From contig CAZAWA010000001.1 in the NCBI GenBank assembly GCA_964488675.1, positions 26,537-90,536 of the forward strand: a stretch of DNA of 64,000 nt. Reading direction: 5' to 3'. The stretch is from QZKY01 sp964488675. GTDB lineage: Bacteria; Pseudomonadota; Gammaproteobacteria; Burkholderiales; Burkholderiaceae_D. The stretch's first letter is position 1. Each line of letters starts with the position of its first letter. The notes beneath the pieces were generated by a model. The model was not told the origin of the DNA. It was given only the letters and a program-made list of their open reading frames with translations, and ran no database searches. Of this stretch, positions 1-7,856 are shown in pieces. The position numbers were made by a program, and so were the translations under genes.

Positions 1-86
1 GCCAAGGCAATTTCGAATCGCTCAGCCACCGCGGACACGATGTCTTTTTCCTGTTCAAGGTAAAGTGCCCGGTGATTGCCGCGCAT
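1..86 (-). CDS. possible 5' end of an unidentified minus-strand gene, cut by the window edge
   Basis: Reading leftward from an ATG at 84-86 gives about 28 residues beginning MRGNHRALYLEQEKDIV and staying open to position 1, with mostly G or C in third codon positions. The same frame is open upstream of the ATG as well, so the true start is uncertain. A competing plus-strand reading (3-134, ending VGLPMGTQILRQYRD and a TAG) has similar codon character, so only one of the two is likely real. No family recognised. It lies where rseB would be expected after rseA, but does not look like RseB. Confidence 0.25.
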   Translation of the reverse strand, partial: MRGNHRALYLEQEKDIVSAVAERFEIAL

Positions 87-371
87 GTGGGCCTGCCGAT
101 GGGGACGCAGATACTGCGTCAGTACAGGGATTAGGGAAGCAGGGGCTAAATGCCCATACTCCCCCCAGCAATTTTGCTCCGGCGCGTCAGCTATTAATAT
201 ATGCAATATTTTGCCATATACCCCCCATTAAATCGATCGTGCTTACCGTAAAACTGCCTGTTTTTTGCGCAAATCGATGGTTTTGGGAAGCTAAAACGGC
301 CGAATACCCCGGTTTCTGGCCAAATAATAACGCGGCGCGTTATTAGTGCTCGGGTTGCAGCGGAAACGAAT
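87..371. other. intergenic region at a likely rearrangement edge
   Basis: No convincing gene lies between the left-edge readings and the end of rseA. The stretch has runs of C and A/T-rich blocks and holds one copy of the 21-bp palindromic element (325-345). A run of T and a TTTTTTGCGCAAA block lie around 262-276. I see no clear terminator with a T tail. Confidence 0.5.
325..345 (+). repeat. 21-bp palindromic element, copy 1
   Basis: Arms TAATAACGCG and CGCGTTATTA are exact reverse complements around one central G, followed by GTG. The same element occurs at 10039-10059 (centre T, one arm mismatch) and 63961-63981 (centre A, reading on the minus strand). The asymmetric GTG tail gives each copy a direction. 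This copy lies 27 bp past the rseA stop codon. Confidence 0.8.
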
Positions 372-578
372 TCAAAGGTTACGCAGGGCCGTCTGCAGAC
401 CAGCAGAAAAATCGGGGCGCAAGGCATGCGCCGATTCACCTGCCCTGAGTATATGCCGGATGTGGTGATAGGCGTCAAACCTCGCAAAATGCTCCGGCTG
501 ACGCAACATCTCCAGCACCATATCGACGCCTGCGCCGTTCAGTTCGCCATCCACCAGAGCTGATATTTTCTCTTGCAT
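372..578 (-). CDS. rseA: short RseA-like anti-sigma-E factor, N-terminal domain only
   Basis: The product begins MQEKISALVDGELNG, the typical start of the RseA N-terminal domain that sequesters RpoE in the cytoplasm. It has the usual helix-rich body (RFDAYHHIRHILR) and then stops after PDFSAGLQTALRNL, at about 68 residues. Family members normally go on into a membrane segment and a periplasmic part that receives RseB and protease signals; both are absent here. In-frame starts further upstream (ATG at 590, TTG at 608) are possible, but the chosen ATG matches the family start best. It lies downstream of rpoE, as in other proteobacteria. No rseB or mucD follows within the window. Confidence 0.75.
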   Translation of the reverse strand: MQEKISALVDGELNGAGVDMVLEMLRQPEHFARFDAYHHIRHILRAGESAHALRPDFSAGLQTALRNL

Positions 579-653
579 TATTTCGTCCATCACGGCTTCA
601 TCAATCAAACCAAAAGCACCCTGCCTGCTTGCAGGACGATTATTGGCTATTTA

Positions 654-1253
654 TCATCGTTTTTCAATGCCTGAACCAAGCAATGGCCGAATTCTTTCAG
701 CAATCGCCTCCCGTGCACGGAAAATGCGACTTCGTACCGTGCCAATTGGACAAGCCATGGCCTCGGCAATGTCGTCATAGCTCAAGCCTTCGATTTCGCG
801 AAGCGTCAAGGCAAGCCGCAACTCCTCCGGCAAATCCGCCATCGCCTGATTGACGGTATGCGCTATTTGCTTGCTCAACAGCAAAGACTCCGGCGTGTCG
901 CCATCGTTAAGATACGCACGAGCGTCAAAAGTTTCATCAATATCGAGATTCAGGCCGCTTTGCGTCGGGAGCCGGCGACCGCGCGACTCAAGGCTGTTTC
1001 TGGCGGCATTGGCCGCAATCCGGTACAGCCAAGTGTAAAAGGCGGCATCGCCGCGAAACTGCGACAGCGCTCGGAAAGCCTTGATGAATGATTCCTGGAC
1101 GACATCTTCTGCTTCCGCTGCGTCGCCGACCATCCGCAAAGCCAGCCGAAACAGTTTGCGCTGATATTTGGTCACCAGCAGGTCGAACGCCAGCTTTTCG
1201 CCATTTTGGGCACGCCGCACCAGTTCTCCGTCAATTTCCCGTTCTTTGACCAT
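654..1253 (-). CDS. rpoE: RNA polymerase ECF sigma factor RpoE (sigma-E)
   Basis: A 199-residue sigma-70 family ECF protein. Region 2 reads AFDLLVTKYQRKLFRLALRM and VVQESFIKAFRALSQFRGDAAFYTWLYRIA, and region 4 reads LPEELRLALTLREIEGLSYDDIAEAM with GTVRSRIFRAREAI, the -35-binding helix-turn-helix. It would direct the envelope-stress regulon and is paired with the RseA-like anti-sigma factor downstream. It sits 33 bp after the ygfX-like gene. I found no sigma-E type promoter immediately upstream, so its promoter may lie inside the previous gene. Confidence 0.95.
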   Translation of the reverse strand: MVKEREIDGELVRRAQNGEKLAFDLLVTKYQRKLFRLALRMVGDAAEAEDVVQESFIKAFRALSQFRGDAAFYTWLYRIAANAARNSLESRGRRLPTQSGLNLDIDETFDARAYLNDGDTPESLLLSKQIAHTVNQAMADLPEELRLALTLREIEGLSYDDIAEAMACPIGTVRSRIFRAREAIAERIRPLLGSGIEKR

Positions 1254-1286
1254 GATTCGCGGAAGTTATGTATTCACTCAATACGC

Positions 1287-1784
1287 TCAATCTCTGTCAG
1301 TCAACACCTCGCCTCGGTGTTCATCTGCACGGGCTGCGATCCAGCGAAAAGCTACTGACAACGCGCGAAATTCTTGCTGCAATACAGTGTCCGGCAGAAT
1401 CCGCAACACGAATACCTTTCCCCCTTGCGACTGTAGCCTCAAAAGCATCATGCCTGACCACAGCGTCGACCCTTCCAGCAAGCGTACCGCTTCCCCATCT
1501 TCCGCTAGCGCGCACAACACACCCTCCTGCTGGGCCAGTCGTATCGTTCCATCGCCGGATATGCTTACACGATACGATTTCTGCTGACGATGGTACTGAA
1601 GTAACGCAAACCATACACAAATGACACTTGCGCCGACAATCAGTATCCCAAAAGGAAGCGAAATATGTCCAACCAAGCCAACGCCTGCGGCGCATCCCGC
1701 CGCCACTGCGCCCAGGCACATGGCATGGAACAAATGATTCATCCGTCTGGATGGGCTGACTTTGGCAGATATGGCGATGGACAT
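1287..1784 (-). CDS. YgfX-like small membrane protein
   Basis: About 165 residues with two hydrophobic segments near the N terminus (around AMCLGAVAAGCAAGVGLV and LPFGILIVGASVICVWFAL) followed by a soluble part with repeated beta-type stretches. This layout and the position between fabF and rpoE match the YgfX/CptA-type proteins of beta- and gammaproteobacteria. In E. coli YgfX is described as the toxin partner of SdhE; no sdhE is seen here, so that role is not supported. A GTG at 1802 is an alternative start. Neither start has a clear ribosome binding site, and the fabF terminator ends only a few bases upstream. Confidence 0.6.
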   Translation of the reverse strand: MSIAISAKVSPSRRMNHLFHAMCLGAVAAGCAAGVGLVGHISLPFGILIVGASVICVWFALLQYHRQQKSYRVSISGDGTIRLAQQEGVLCALAEDGEAVRLLEGSTLWSGMMLLRLQSQGGKVFVLRILPDTVLQQEFRALSVAFRWIAARADEHRGEVLTDRD

Positions 1785-1810
1785 GGTGAATAGTAGTCGC
1801 ACAAAACAAA

Positions 1811-1843
1811 AAACCCTCGTTCATTTTGCATGAACGAGGGTTT
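1811..1843 (-). terminator. strong hairpin terminator after fabF (two-sided)
   Basis: A 14-bp stem (AAACCCTCGTTCAT at 1811-1824 with its complement at 1830-1843) encloses a 5-base loop. On the minus strand it is followed by TTTTTTGTTTTG, a good intrinsic terminator for the fab operon. It lies 20 bases past the fabF stop codon and directly before the ygfX-like gene. Confidence 0.9.
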
Positions 1844-1863
1844 TTGTGCCAAAAGCGGGCTTT

Positions 1864-3111
1864 TTAGACTTTCTTGAATACCAGCGTACCGTTGGTGCCG
1901 CCAAATCCGAAAGAGTTTTTCAGCGCATAGTTGAGCTTGGCATCACGCGCCGTATTGGCGCAGTAGTCGAGATCGCATTGCGGATCCTGATTGACGAGGT
2001 TGATCGTCGGCGGAATGACCTGATGATGCAGCGCCAGCACCGTAATGACCGATTCAAGACCGCCAGCGCCGCCGAGCAGATGGCCGACCATCGACTTGCT
2101 TGAACTCATCACGATACTCTTTGCATGATCGCCCAGTGTGCGCTTGACTGCCACCGTCTCGGCAATATCACCCAGCGGGGTCGATGTGCCATGCGCATTC
2201 ACATAATTGATCTCGCTCGGATCGATTTGCGCATCCTTGATCGCAGCATCCATGCAACGGCCAGCGCCGCTGCCGTCTTCCAGAGGAGCGGTCATGTGGT
2301 TCGCATCGGCGCTCATGCCGAAACCGACAACTTCCGCGTAAATCTTCGCGCCGCGCGCTTTCGCGTGCTCGTATTCTTCCAGCACCATGACGCCTGCGCC
2401 TTCACCCAGGACGAAACCGTCGCGATCCCTGTCCCACGGACGCGACGCAGCCGCTGGATCATCATTGCGCGAAGAAAGCGCCCGCGCAGATGCAAAACCG
2501 CCCAGTCCGAGCGGAGAAATACATGCTTCGGAGCCGCCAGTCACCATCACATCGGCATCGCCGTATTCGATCATGCGTGCGGAAAAACCAATGCTGTGAA
2601 TGCCGGTTGCACAGGCTGTGACAATCGACAGGTTTGGCCCCTTCAGACCGAGCTTGATCGACAGGAAGCCGGAGATCATGTTGATGATCGAGGATGGCAC
2701 GAAGAACGGACTGATGCGGCGCGGGCCACGATTCAGGTATTCAGAGTGTTGCTGCTCGATCATCGGCAAGCCGCCGATGCCGGAGCTGATGTTGACGCCA
2801 ATGCGCTCGGCATTCTCTTCCGTGACCACCAACCCGCTATCCTGCATCGCCTGAATGCCTGCTGCCATGCCGTAATGAATGAACGAGTCCATCGTGCGCG
2901 CCTCTTTGGCACTGATGTAATCCTCGACATTGAAGTTCTTCACTTCGGCTGCGAAAGTGGTGCTGAACGGGGAGGCGTCAAATTTAGTGATCTGCGCCAC
3001 GCCGGACTTGCCAGCAGTGACGGCGCCCCACATTTCGGCAATGGAGTTGCCCACAGGCGAAATGCATCCCATGCCAGTAATGACTACCCGGCGTTGACGT
3101 TGACGGCTCAA
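1864..3111 (-). CDS. fabF: 3-oxoacyl-[acyl-carrier-protein] synthase II
   Basis: KAS II extends acyl-ACP by condensation with malonyl-ACP. The catalytic Cys-His-His set is visible: the Cys in VTACATGIHSIG, and the His residues in NAHGTSTPLGD and SMVGHLLGGAGG. The GFGGTNG motif lies near the end. I place the start at a TTG (3109-3111), giving 415 residues beginning MSRQRQRRVVITGMG, because AGGAG sits seven bases upstream and the length fits the family. An upstream start at 3144 would add 11 residues. It is the last gene of the fab operon, ending at the terminator 1811-1843. Confidence 0.95.
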   Translation of the reverse strand: MSRQRQRRVVITGMGCISPVGNSIAEMWGAVTAGKSGVAQITKFDASPFSTTFAAEVKNFNVEDYISAKEARTMDSFIHYGMAAGIQAMQDSGLVVTEENAERIGVNISSGIGGLPMIEQQHSEYLNRGPRRISPFFVPSSIINMISGFLSIKLGLKGPNLSIVTACATGIHSIGFSARMIEYGDADVMVTGGSEACISPLGLGGFASARALSSRNDDPAAASRPWDRDRDGFVLGEGAGVMVLEEYEHAKARGAKIYAEVVGFGMSADANHMTAPLEDGSGAGRCMDAAIKDAQIDPSEINYVNAHGTSTPLGDIAETVAVKRTLGDHAKSIVMSSSKSMVGHLLGGAGGLESVITVLALHHQVIPPTINLVNQDPQCDLDYCANTARDAKLNYALKNSFGFGGTNGTLVFKKV

Positions 3112-3191
3112 GCTGCTCTCCTGTTGATTGGTGACGAAAAGCACAGGGTTTCGCTATGACTTTGCCCCGCTTTTGCAGAAAAAAGAAGAAA

Positions 3192-3217
3192 AGATGCGGC
3201 CGCAGTGTGCCGCATCT
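3192..3217 (-). terminator. hairpin with T-rich tail between acpP and fabF
   Basis: The minus strand reads AGATGCGGC, an 8-base loop, then its 9-base complement, followed by TTTCTTCTTTTTTC. This has the form of an intrinsic terminator. As fabF follows on the same strand it probably acts as a partial terminator that lets acpP be made in excess over fabF (inference). Confidence 0.75.
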
Positions 3218-3236
3218 ACAAACCAGTACGAACTAA

Positions 3237-3476
3237 TTACGACTTGACATTGGCGGTGGCGTAATCGATCGCCTGCTTTACGGTTGTAATTTTTTCAGCT
3301 TGCTCGTCAGGAATTTCAATTTCGAATTCATCTTCAAGCGCCATCACGAGTTCAACCGTGTCGAGCGAATCCGCGCCAAGATCGTCAACAAAGGACGACT
3401 CAGTCTTGATGTCGGCTTCAGCAACACCCAGTTGTTCAGCGACGATTTTTTTAACGCGTTGTTCGATATCGGACAT
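3237..3476 (-). CDS. acpP: acyl carrier protein
   Basis: 79 residues, acidic, starting MSDIEQRVKKIVAEQLG. The phosphopantetheine attachment Ser is residue 37 in the DDLGADSLDTVE motif. It carries the growing acyl chain between the Fab enzymes. A GGAG lies upstream of the ATG at 3474-3476; the frame is open further upstream, but the family start is clear. It is placed between fabG and fabF, as in most proteobacteria. Confidence 0.97.
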   Translation of the reverse strand: MSDIEQRVKKIVAEQLGVAEADIKTESSFVDDLGADSLDTVELVMALEDEFEIEIPDEQAEKITTVKQAIDYATANVKS

Positions 3477-3602
3477 GTTATAGGCTCCAGTTTGTAAAAT
3501 TATCAAGTGCGCGCATTCTATCAGGTTTGCGCAAGGAAAAATCCATTTGGGATGTGTTTCCACCACGAAAGTGGAATTATATTAAAAAAAACAAAGAATT
3601 CG

Positions 3603-4370
3603 TCAATTCATGTACATGCCGCCATTCACATGCAGGGTCGCTCCCGTCATGTAGCTCGCCTGGGGTGAGGCAAGGAAAGCTGTCGCAGCAGCAACATCCT
3701 CCGGCGTACCAAAACGAGCCAGCGGTATTTGCTGCATCAACCCGGCGATTTGCTGCTCGCTCAACGACTTGGTCATGTCCGTGTCAATGAAACCCGGCGC
3801 AATGCAGTTGACGGTAATGCCACGGCTGCCGGTTTCGCGTGCCAGCGCGCGGCTCATGCCTTCGACGCCGGCTTTCGACGCAGCATAATTCATCTGCCCG
3901 GCATTGCCCAGTGAACCCACAACCGAGGTAATGTTAATGATCCGTCCGGCCCTCGCCTTCATCATGCCGCGCAAAACTGCGCGAGACAAGCGACCAACCG
4001 CAGACAGATTGACATCAATCACCTTATCCCATTCGTCGTCCTTCATCCGCATGGCCAGCTGATCCTGTGTGATGCCAGCGTTATTGACCAGAATCGACAC
4101 ACCGCCGAACTCCTTCTGGATCTCGTCGATCAAGGCATTGCTGGCCGACGCATCGGCAACATCGAGCACCACGCCCTTGCCTGCGCCCGGACGAATTTTC
4201 TCCAGTGCTTCGGTAATGCCTGCCGCCCCACCCGCCGAAGTGCTGGTGCCGACAACCGTTGCACCGCGCCGCGCCAGTTCCAGCGCAATCGCGTAACCAA
4301 TCCCGCGCGATGCGCCGGTAACCAGCGCAACCTGATTCTGCAAATCCTGCGCCTTTTCTTTATCGCTCAT
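3603..4370 (-). CDS. fabG: 3-oxoacyl-[acyl-carrier-protein] reductase
   Basis: A 255-residue short-chain dehydrogenase that reduces 3-oxoacyl-ACP with NADPH. The nucleotide-binding TGASRGIG is at about residues 18-25, NNAG follows, the catalytic Ser is in INITSVVGS, and Tyr/Lys are in NYAASKAG. The C-terminal MTGATLHVNGGMYM is typical. Its start overlaps the fabD stop by 4 bp (ATGA), showing translational coupling. Confidence 0.96.
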   Translation of the reverse strand: MSDKEKAQDLQNQVALVTGASRGIGYAIALELARRGATVVGTSTSAGGAAGITEALEKIRPGAGKGVVLDVADASASNALIDEIQKEFGGVSILVNNAGITQDQLAMRMKDDEWDKVIDVNLSAVGRLSRAVLRGMMKARAGRIINITSVVGSLGNAGQMNYAASKAGVEGMSRALARETGSRGITVNCIAPGFIDTDMTKSLSEQQIAGLMQQIPLARFGTPEDVAAATAFLASPQASYMTGATLHVNGGMYMN

Positions 4371-5299
4371 TTCAATGCCTCCAAAACCTTGTCCAGTGAA
4401 GCCTGATCGGTAATCGCATCGCCATCGAGTCTGTCGTCAATGCGCTTGCTCAAGCCCGCCAAAACCCTGCCCGGACCGCACTCGATCACCTGGCGAATCC
4501 CTCGATCCGCCATCATCTTGATGGTTTCGACCCAGCGCACCGGGCTGGCCGCCTGGCGCACCAGCGCATCCTTGATTGCCTCCGGATCGCTGACAACGGC
4601 AACATCGACATTGTTGATGAGCGGGATTTTTGGCGCAGAAAAAGTCAGCTTCGCCAGATAGTCGCGCAGACGATCCGAAGCCGGCTTCAGCAGCGACGAA
4701 TGGAAGGGGGCGGAAACGGGCAACACCAGTGCGCGCTTCGCGCCCTTGGCCTTGGCAATCTCGCAGGCACGGGCAATGGCGGTCTTATGACCGGCGATCA
4801 CCAGTTGCGATGGCGCGTTGTAATTGACCGGTTCGACAACCTCGCCCTGCGCGGCTTCCGCGCACGCTGCTGCGACATCTTCGTCCGACAGACCCAGAAT
4901 CGCCGCCATGCCGCCCTGACCGACCGGCACGGCCTCCTGCATGGCCTCTGCACGAAAGCGAACCAGTTTCACGGCATCCTGCAATTCGATCACGCCGGCT
5001 GCCACCAATGCGGAAAATTCGCCGAGGCTGTGGCCTGCGACGATGGACGGCGCTTTGCCGCCTGCGGCTATCCACGCGCGGTAATACGCGACAGACGCGG
5101 TTAACATCACCGGTTGCGTATTGGTCGTCAGATCCAGGCTTTCCTTCGGGCCGTCAGCAATCATCACCCACAGGTCAAACCCCAGTGCATCAGAGGCTGC
5201 TGCCACTGTGTCACGGACAGTTTTATTGTCGGCAAAGCCGTTCAACATTCCCACCGCTTGCGAACCCTGGCCGGGAAAAACAAAAGCAAAATTTGGCAT
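4367..5299 (-). CDS. fabD: malonyl-CoA:ACP transacylase
   Basis: 310 residues. It moves the malonyl group from CoA to ACP, supplying the chain-extender unit. The N-terminal FVFPGQGSQ motif and the nucleophile Ser91 in GHSLGEF are visible; the Arg in VRFRAEAMQ and the His in APFHSSLL complete the usual active-site set. It lies between fabH and fabG in the same operon. Confidence 0.96.
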   Translation of the reverse strand: MPNFAFVFPGQGSQAVGMLNGFADNKTVRDTVAAASDALGFDLWVMIADGPKESLDLTTNTQPVMLTASVAYYRAWIAAGGKAPSIVAGHSLGEFSALVAAGVIELQDAVKLVRFRAEAMQEAVPVGQGGMAAILGLSDEDVAAACAEAAQGEVVEPVNYNAPSQLVIAGHKTAIARACEIAKAKGAKRALVLPVSAPFHSSLLKPASDRLRDYLAKLTFSAPKIPLINNVDVAVVSDPEAIKDALVRQAASPVRWVETIKMMADRGIRQVIECGPGRVLAGLSKRIDDRLDGDAITDQASLDKVLEALK

Positions 5300-5326
5300 G
5301 CGAATAATCTGTTCAAGAATTAAAAA

Positions 5327-6313
5327 TTACATGCGGGCCAGAACCGCACCCCATGTCAGGCCGCCACCAATGGCTGCCATCAGGACATTCTGTCCAGGCT
5401 TGATGCGGCCATCGCGCACCGCCGTATCCAGCGCAATCGGGATCGTCGCAGCCGATGTATTGCCAGTCCAGTCAACGGTCACAACGACCTTTTCGCCGGG
5501 AATCTTCAGCTTTCTTGCCGCGCTCTGCATGATGCGGACATTGGCCTGATGCGGAACGAGCCAGTCGATCTGGGATGCGTCCACACCCGCCATTTCCATT
5601 ACCTCATGGCCCACTTGATCCAGTACCGTGACCGCCAGCTTGAATACCGCCTGTCCATCCATGTACATGAAGCCACTGCCTTCCAGCACACCGCAATTGA
5701 GCCTTGCATCCATATGAAGGCAATCATTGAGAGTGCCATCAGCGTGCAGCTTGCACGCCAGAATGCCCGGTTCATTCGACGCAGACACGACGACCGCGCC
5801 TGCGCCATCGCCAAACAGCACACAAGTCGTACGATCGTTGAAATCGACGACCCGGGAATAGATTTCCGAGCCGATAACCAGCACATTCTTGTGCATACCA
5901 GAACGAATGAAGGCATCGGCCATCGACATCGCATAGACGAAACCGCTGCACACTGCCTGCACATCTACCGCTGCGCAATTGCTGGTAATGCCGAGCTTCG
6001 CCTGCACCCGGCAGGCGGTGCTGGGAAAACCGCCGTAATGATCGGGCGTTGTCGTCGCCAGGAGTATCAGGTCAACATCGTTGACTTCCAGCTTCGCCAT
6101 CTCCAGCGCCTTTTTTGCCGCTTCGACCCCAAGATCGCTTGCCAGCACACCATCATCCGCGTAATGGCGCGCGGTAATCCCGCTGCGCGTGACAATCCAT
6201 TCATCAGAGGTTTCCACCCCTTTGGCTGCCATTTGTGCGACCAGGTCTTCGTTCGTGACGCGTCGTGGCGGCAAATAGCTGCCGGTGCCGATGATTTTGC
6301 TGTAAATAGTCAT
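5327..6313 (-). CDS. fabH: 3-oxoacyl-[acyl-carrier-protein] synthase III
   Basis: 328 residues. KAS III starts each fatty acid by condensing acetyl-CoA with malonyl-ACP. The catalytic triad is visible as Cys122 (QAVCSGF), the His in VPHQANVRI and the Asn in WTGNTSAATIP. Its start overlaps the plsX stop by 4 bp. Confidence 0.96.
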   Translation of the reverse strand: MTIYSKIIGTGSYLPPRRVTNEDLVAQMAAKGVETSDEWIVTRSGITARHYADDGVLASDLGVEAAKKALEMAKLEVNDVDLILLATTTPDHYGGFPSTACRVQAKLGITSNCAAVDVQAVCSGFVYAMSMADAFIRSGMHKNVLVIGSEIYSRVVDFNDRTTCVLFGDGAGAVVVSASNEPGILACKLHADGTLNDCLHMDARLNCGVLEGSGFMYMDGQAVFKLAVTVLDQVGHEVMEMAGVDASQIDWLVPHQANVRIMQSAARKLKIPGEKVVVTVDWTGNTSAATIPIALDTAVRDGRIKPGQNVLMAAIGGGLTWGAVLARM

Positions 6314-7389
6314 GCTGTCTTCTGTTCAAATGGTACTGCCGCAATACCGGAGGCTTGTGGCTCGTCCTGCGGCAATAGTTCCGCCATGGTTTTGGAAATG
6401 CGTAGCAGCACATCGTGTTTGACTGCGTCATACGCCCGTTTGATTGCACATTCGTAAGCAAAGACATCTGCGCTGCCGTGGCTCTTGAATACCAGTCCGC
6501 GCAGACCCAGCAGGCTTGCGCCGTTAAAGCGGGAGGGGTTCATGCGCTGAGATACCGCCCGTATCGCGCTCGTGGCGATGAGCGCGCCCAGCATGTTAAT
6601 CAGATTGCTCTTGAACTCCGATATCATTACGGAACGGAACATCCGCCCCAGCCCCTCGGCGGTTTTTAGCGCGATATTGCCGACAAACCCGTCGCAGACA
6701 ACAATGTCCGTCGTTCCCTCGAAAATGTCGTTGCCCTCGACATTGCCGTAATAGTTCAGCACGCCTCGGGCATGATCGGCGCGCAACAGTTCGGAGGCGC
6801 GTTTAACCACATCGTTGCCCTTGATTTCTTCGGTGCCGACATTGAGCAGGCCGACCGTTGGCTTGCTCTTTCCTTCGACCGAGGACACGAGTGCCGACGC
6901 CATCATGGCAAATTGTTGCAGATGCTCAGGCTCGCAATCGACATTCGCGCCTAGGTCGAGCATGTAGGTGGGGCCGTTTTTCTGGTTCGGAAGGATGGTG
7001 CAGATGGCGGGACGCTCAACGCCCGGCAGCGTCCGCAGCAAGTAGCGCGAAATCGCCATGAGCGCACCAGTGTTGCCAGCCGACAGACAGGACTGAACCA
7101 CCCCCTCCTTGACCAGTTCGATCGCCACGCGCATGGACGAATCGCGCTTACGGCGCATCGCAATTTCCACCGTGTCATCCATCGCCACAACTTCGGTGGC
7201 GCTTCGCACTGACAGGCGCGGGTGGCCAATTGCGCCGAGTTTGCTCAACTCGGCGTGAATCGCATCCTCCTGCCCAACCAGCACCAACTCGGCGTCCGAG
7301 TGAGCTTTGATGAAGGACACACAAGCGGGAATAGTGACCGATACACCATGATCCCCGCCCATGCAGTCAATAGAAATTTTGATTGTCAT
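6310..7389 (-). CDS. plsX: phosphate acyltransferase PlsX
   Basis: 359 residues. PlsX makes acyl-phosphate from acyl-ACP for phospholipid synthesis. It begins with the family signature ISIDCMGGDHG, with SAGNTGALM and DGFVGNIALKTAEG further on. It precedes fabH with a 4-bp overlap and follows rpmF, the conserved rpmF-plsX-fab order. Confidence 0.96.
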   Translation of the reverse strand: MTIKISIDCMGGDHGVSVTIPACVSFIKAHSDAELVLVGQEDAIHAELSKLGAIGHPRLSVRSATEVVAMDDTVEIAMRRKRDSSMRVAIELVKEGVVQSCLSAGNTGALMAISRYLLRTLPGVERPAICTILPNQKNGPTYMLDLGANVDCEPEHLQQFAMMASALVSSVEGKSKPTVGLLNVGTEEIKGNDVVKRASELLRADHARGVLNYYGNVEGNDIFEGTTDIVVCDGFVGNIALKTAEGLGRMFRSVMISEFKSNLINMLGALIATSAIRAVSQRMNPSRFNGASLLGLRGLVFKSHGSADVFAYECAIKRAYDAVKHDVLLRISKTMAELLPQDEPQASGIAAVPFEQKTA

Positions 7390-7472
7390 TGATTTGACTC
7401 AGTGCCCTGCCCCGGAAAATAAAGCGAGAAAAAGCGCGATTCAAGAAAATGAATGGTTTTTACAACAAAAAA

Positions 7473-7502
7473 TGGCGCCTGGTCAAAAAACTCAATGCGC
7501 CA
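7473..7502 (-). terminator. possible weak terminator between rpmF and plsX
   Basis: On the minus strand TGGCGC and GCGCCA form a 6-bp stem around an 18-base loop, followed by a T6 run. The long loop makes it weak. It could explain higher rpmF than plsX expression. Confidence 0.4.
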
Positions 7503-7526
7503 CTCGCTCCGATTAGGTAATCGAAA

Positions 7527-7709
7527 TTATTCGTCGTTCTTGGTCTTTATGACCTTTTTGCCGCGGTAAAAACCGTTCGGGCTGATGTGGTGACGCAGGT
7601 GCGTCTCACCGCTGGTCGGCTCAACGGAGAGTTGAGGCGCAACCAGAAAATCGTGCGAACGGTGCATGCCGCGCTTGGACGGGGACTTTTTGTTTTGCTG
7701 AACTGCCAT
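7527..7709 (-). CDS. rpmF: 50S ribosomal protein L32
   Basis: 60 residues, basic, starting MAVQQNKKSPSKRGMHRSHD, the standard start of bacterial L32, and ending in a lysine-rich tail. It has no Cys pair, so it is the zinc-free form. It sits between the DUF177 gene and plsX, the usual place. Confidence 0.96.
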   Translation of the reverse strand: MAVQQNKKSPSKRGMHRSHDFLVAPQLSVEPTSGETHLRHHISPNGFYRGKKVIKTKNDE

Positions 7710-7856
7710 GACTAACTCCTAGTACGAAAACATGATGCGGAATTCTAACATATCCGTCACACAAAACCTCTTGCAGAAACGGAAACCATTGTTGCTAAAC
7801 CCTGACACTTGACCCCGGCAAGGCTGGCGAGCCGTTTGCGAGAAAGTGCAAAGTTG

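Noticed and set aside
2125..3159. Long plus-strand open frame of 344 codons opposite fabF
   Set aside because: It runs antisense to the whole fabF gene, has His/Arg-rich composition typical of a reverse shadow, and matches no family.
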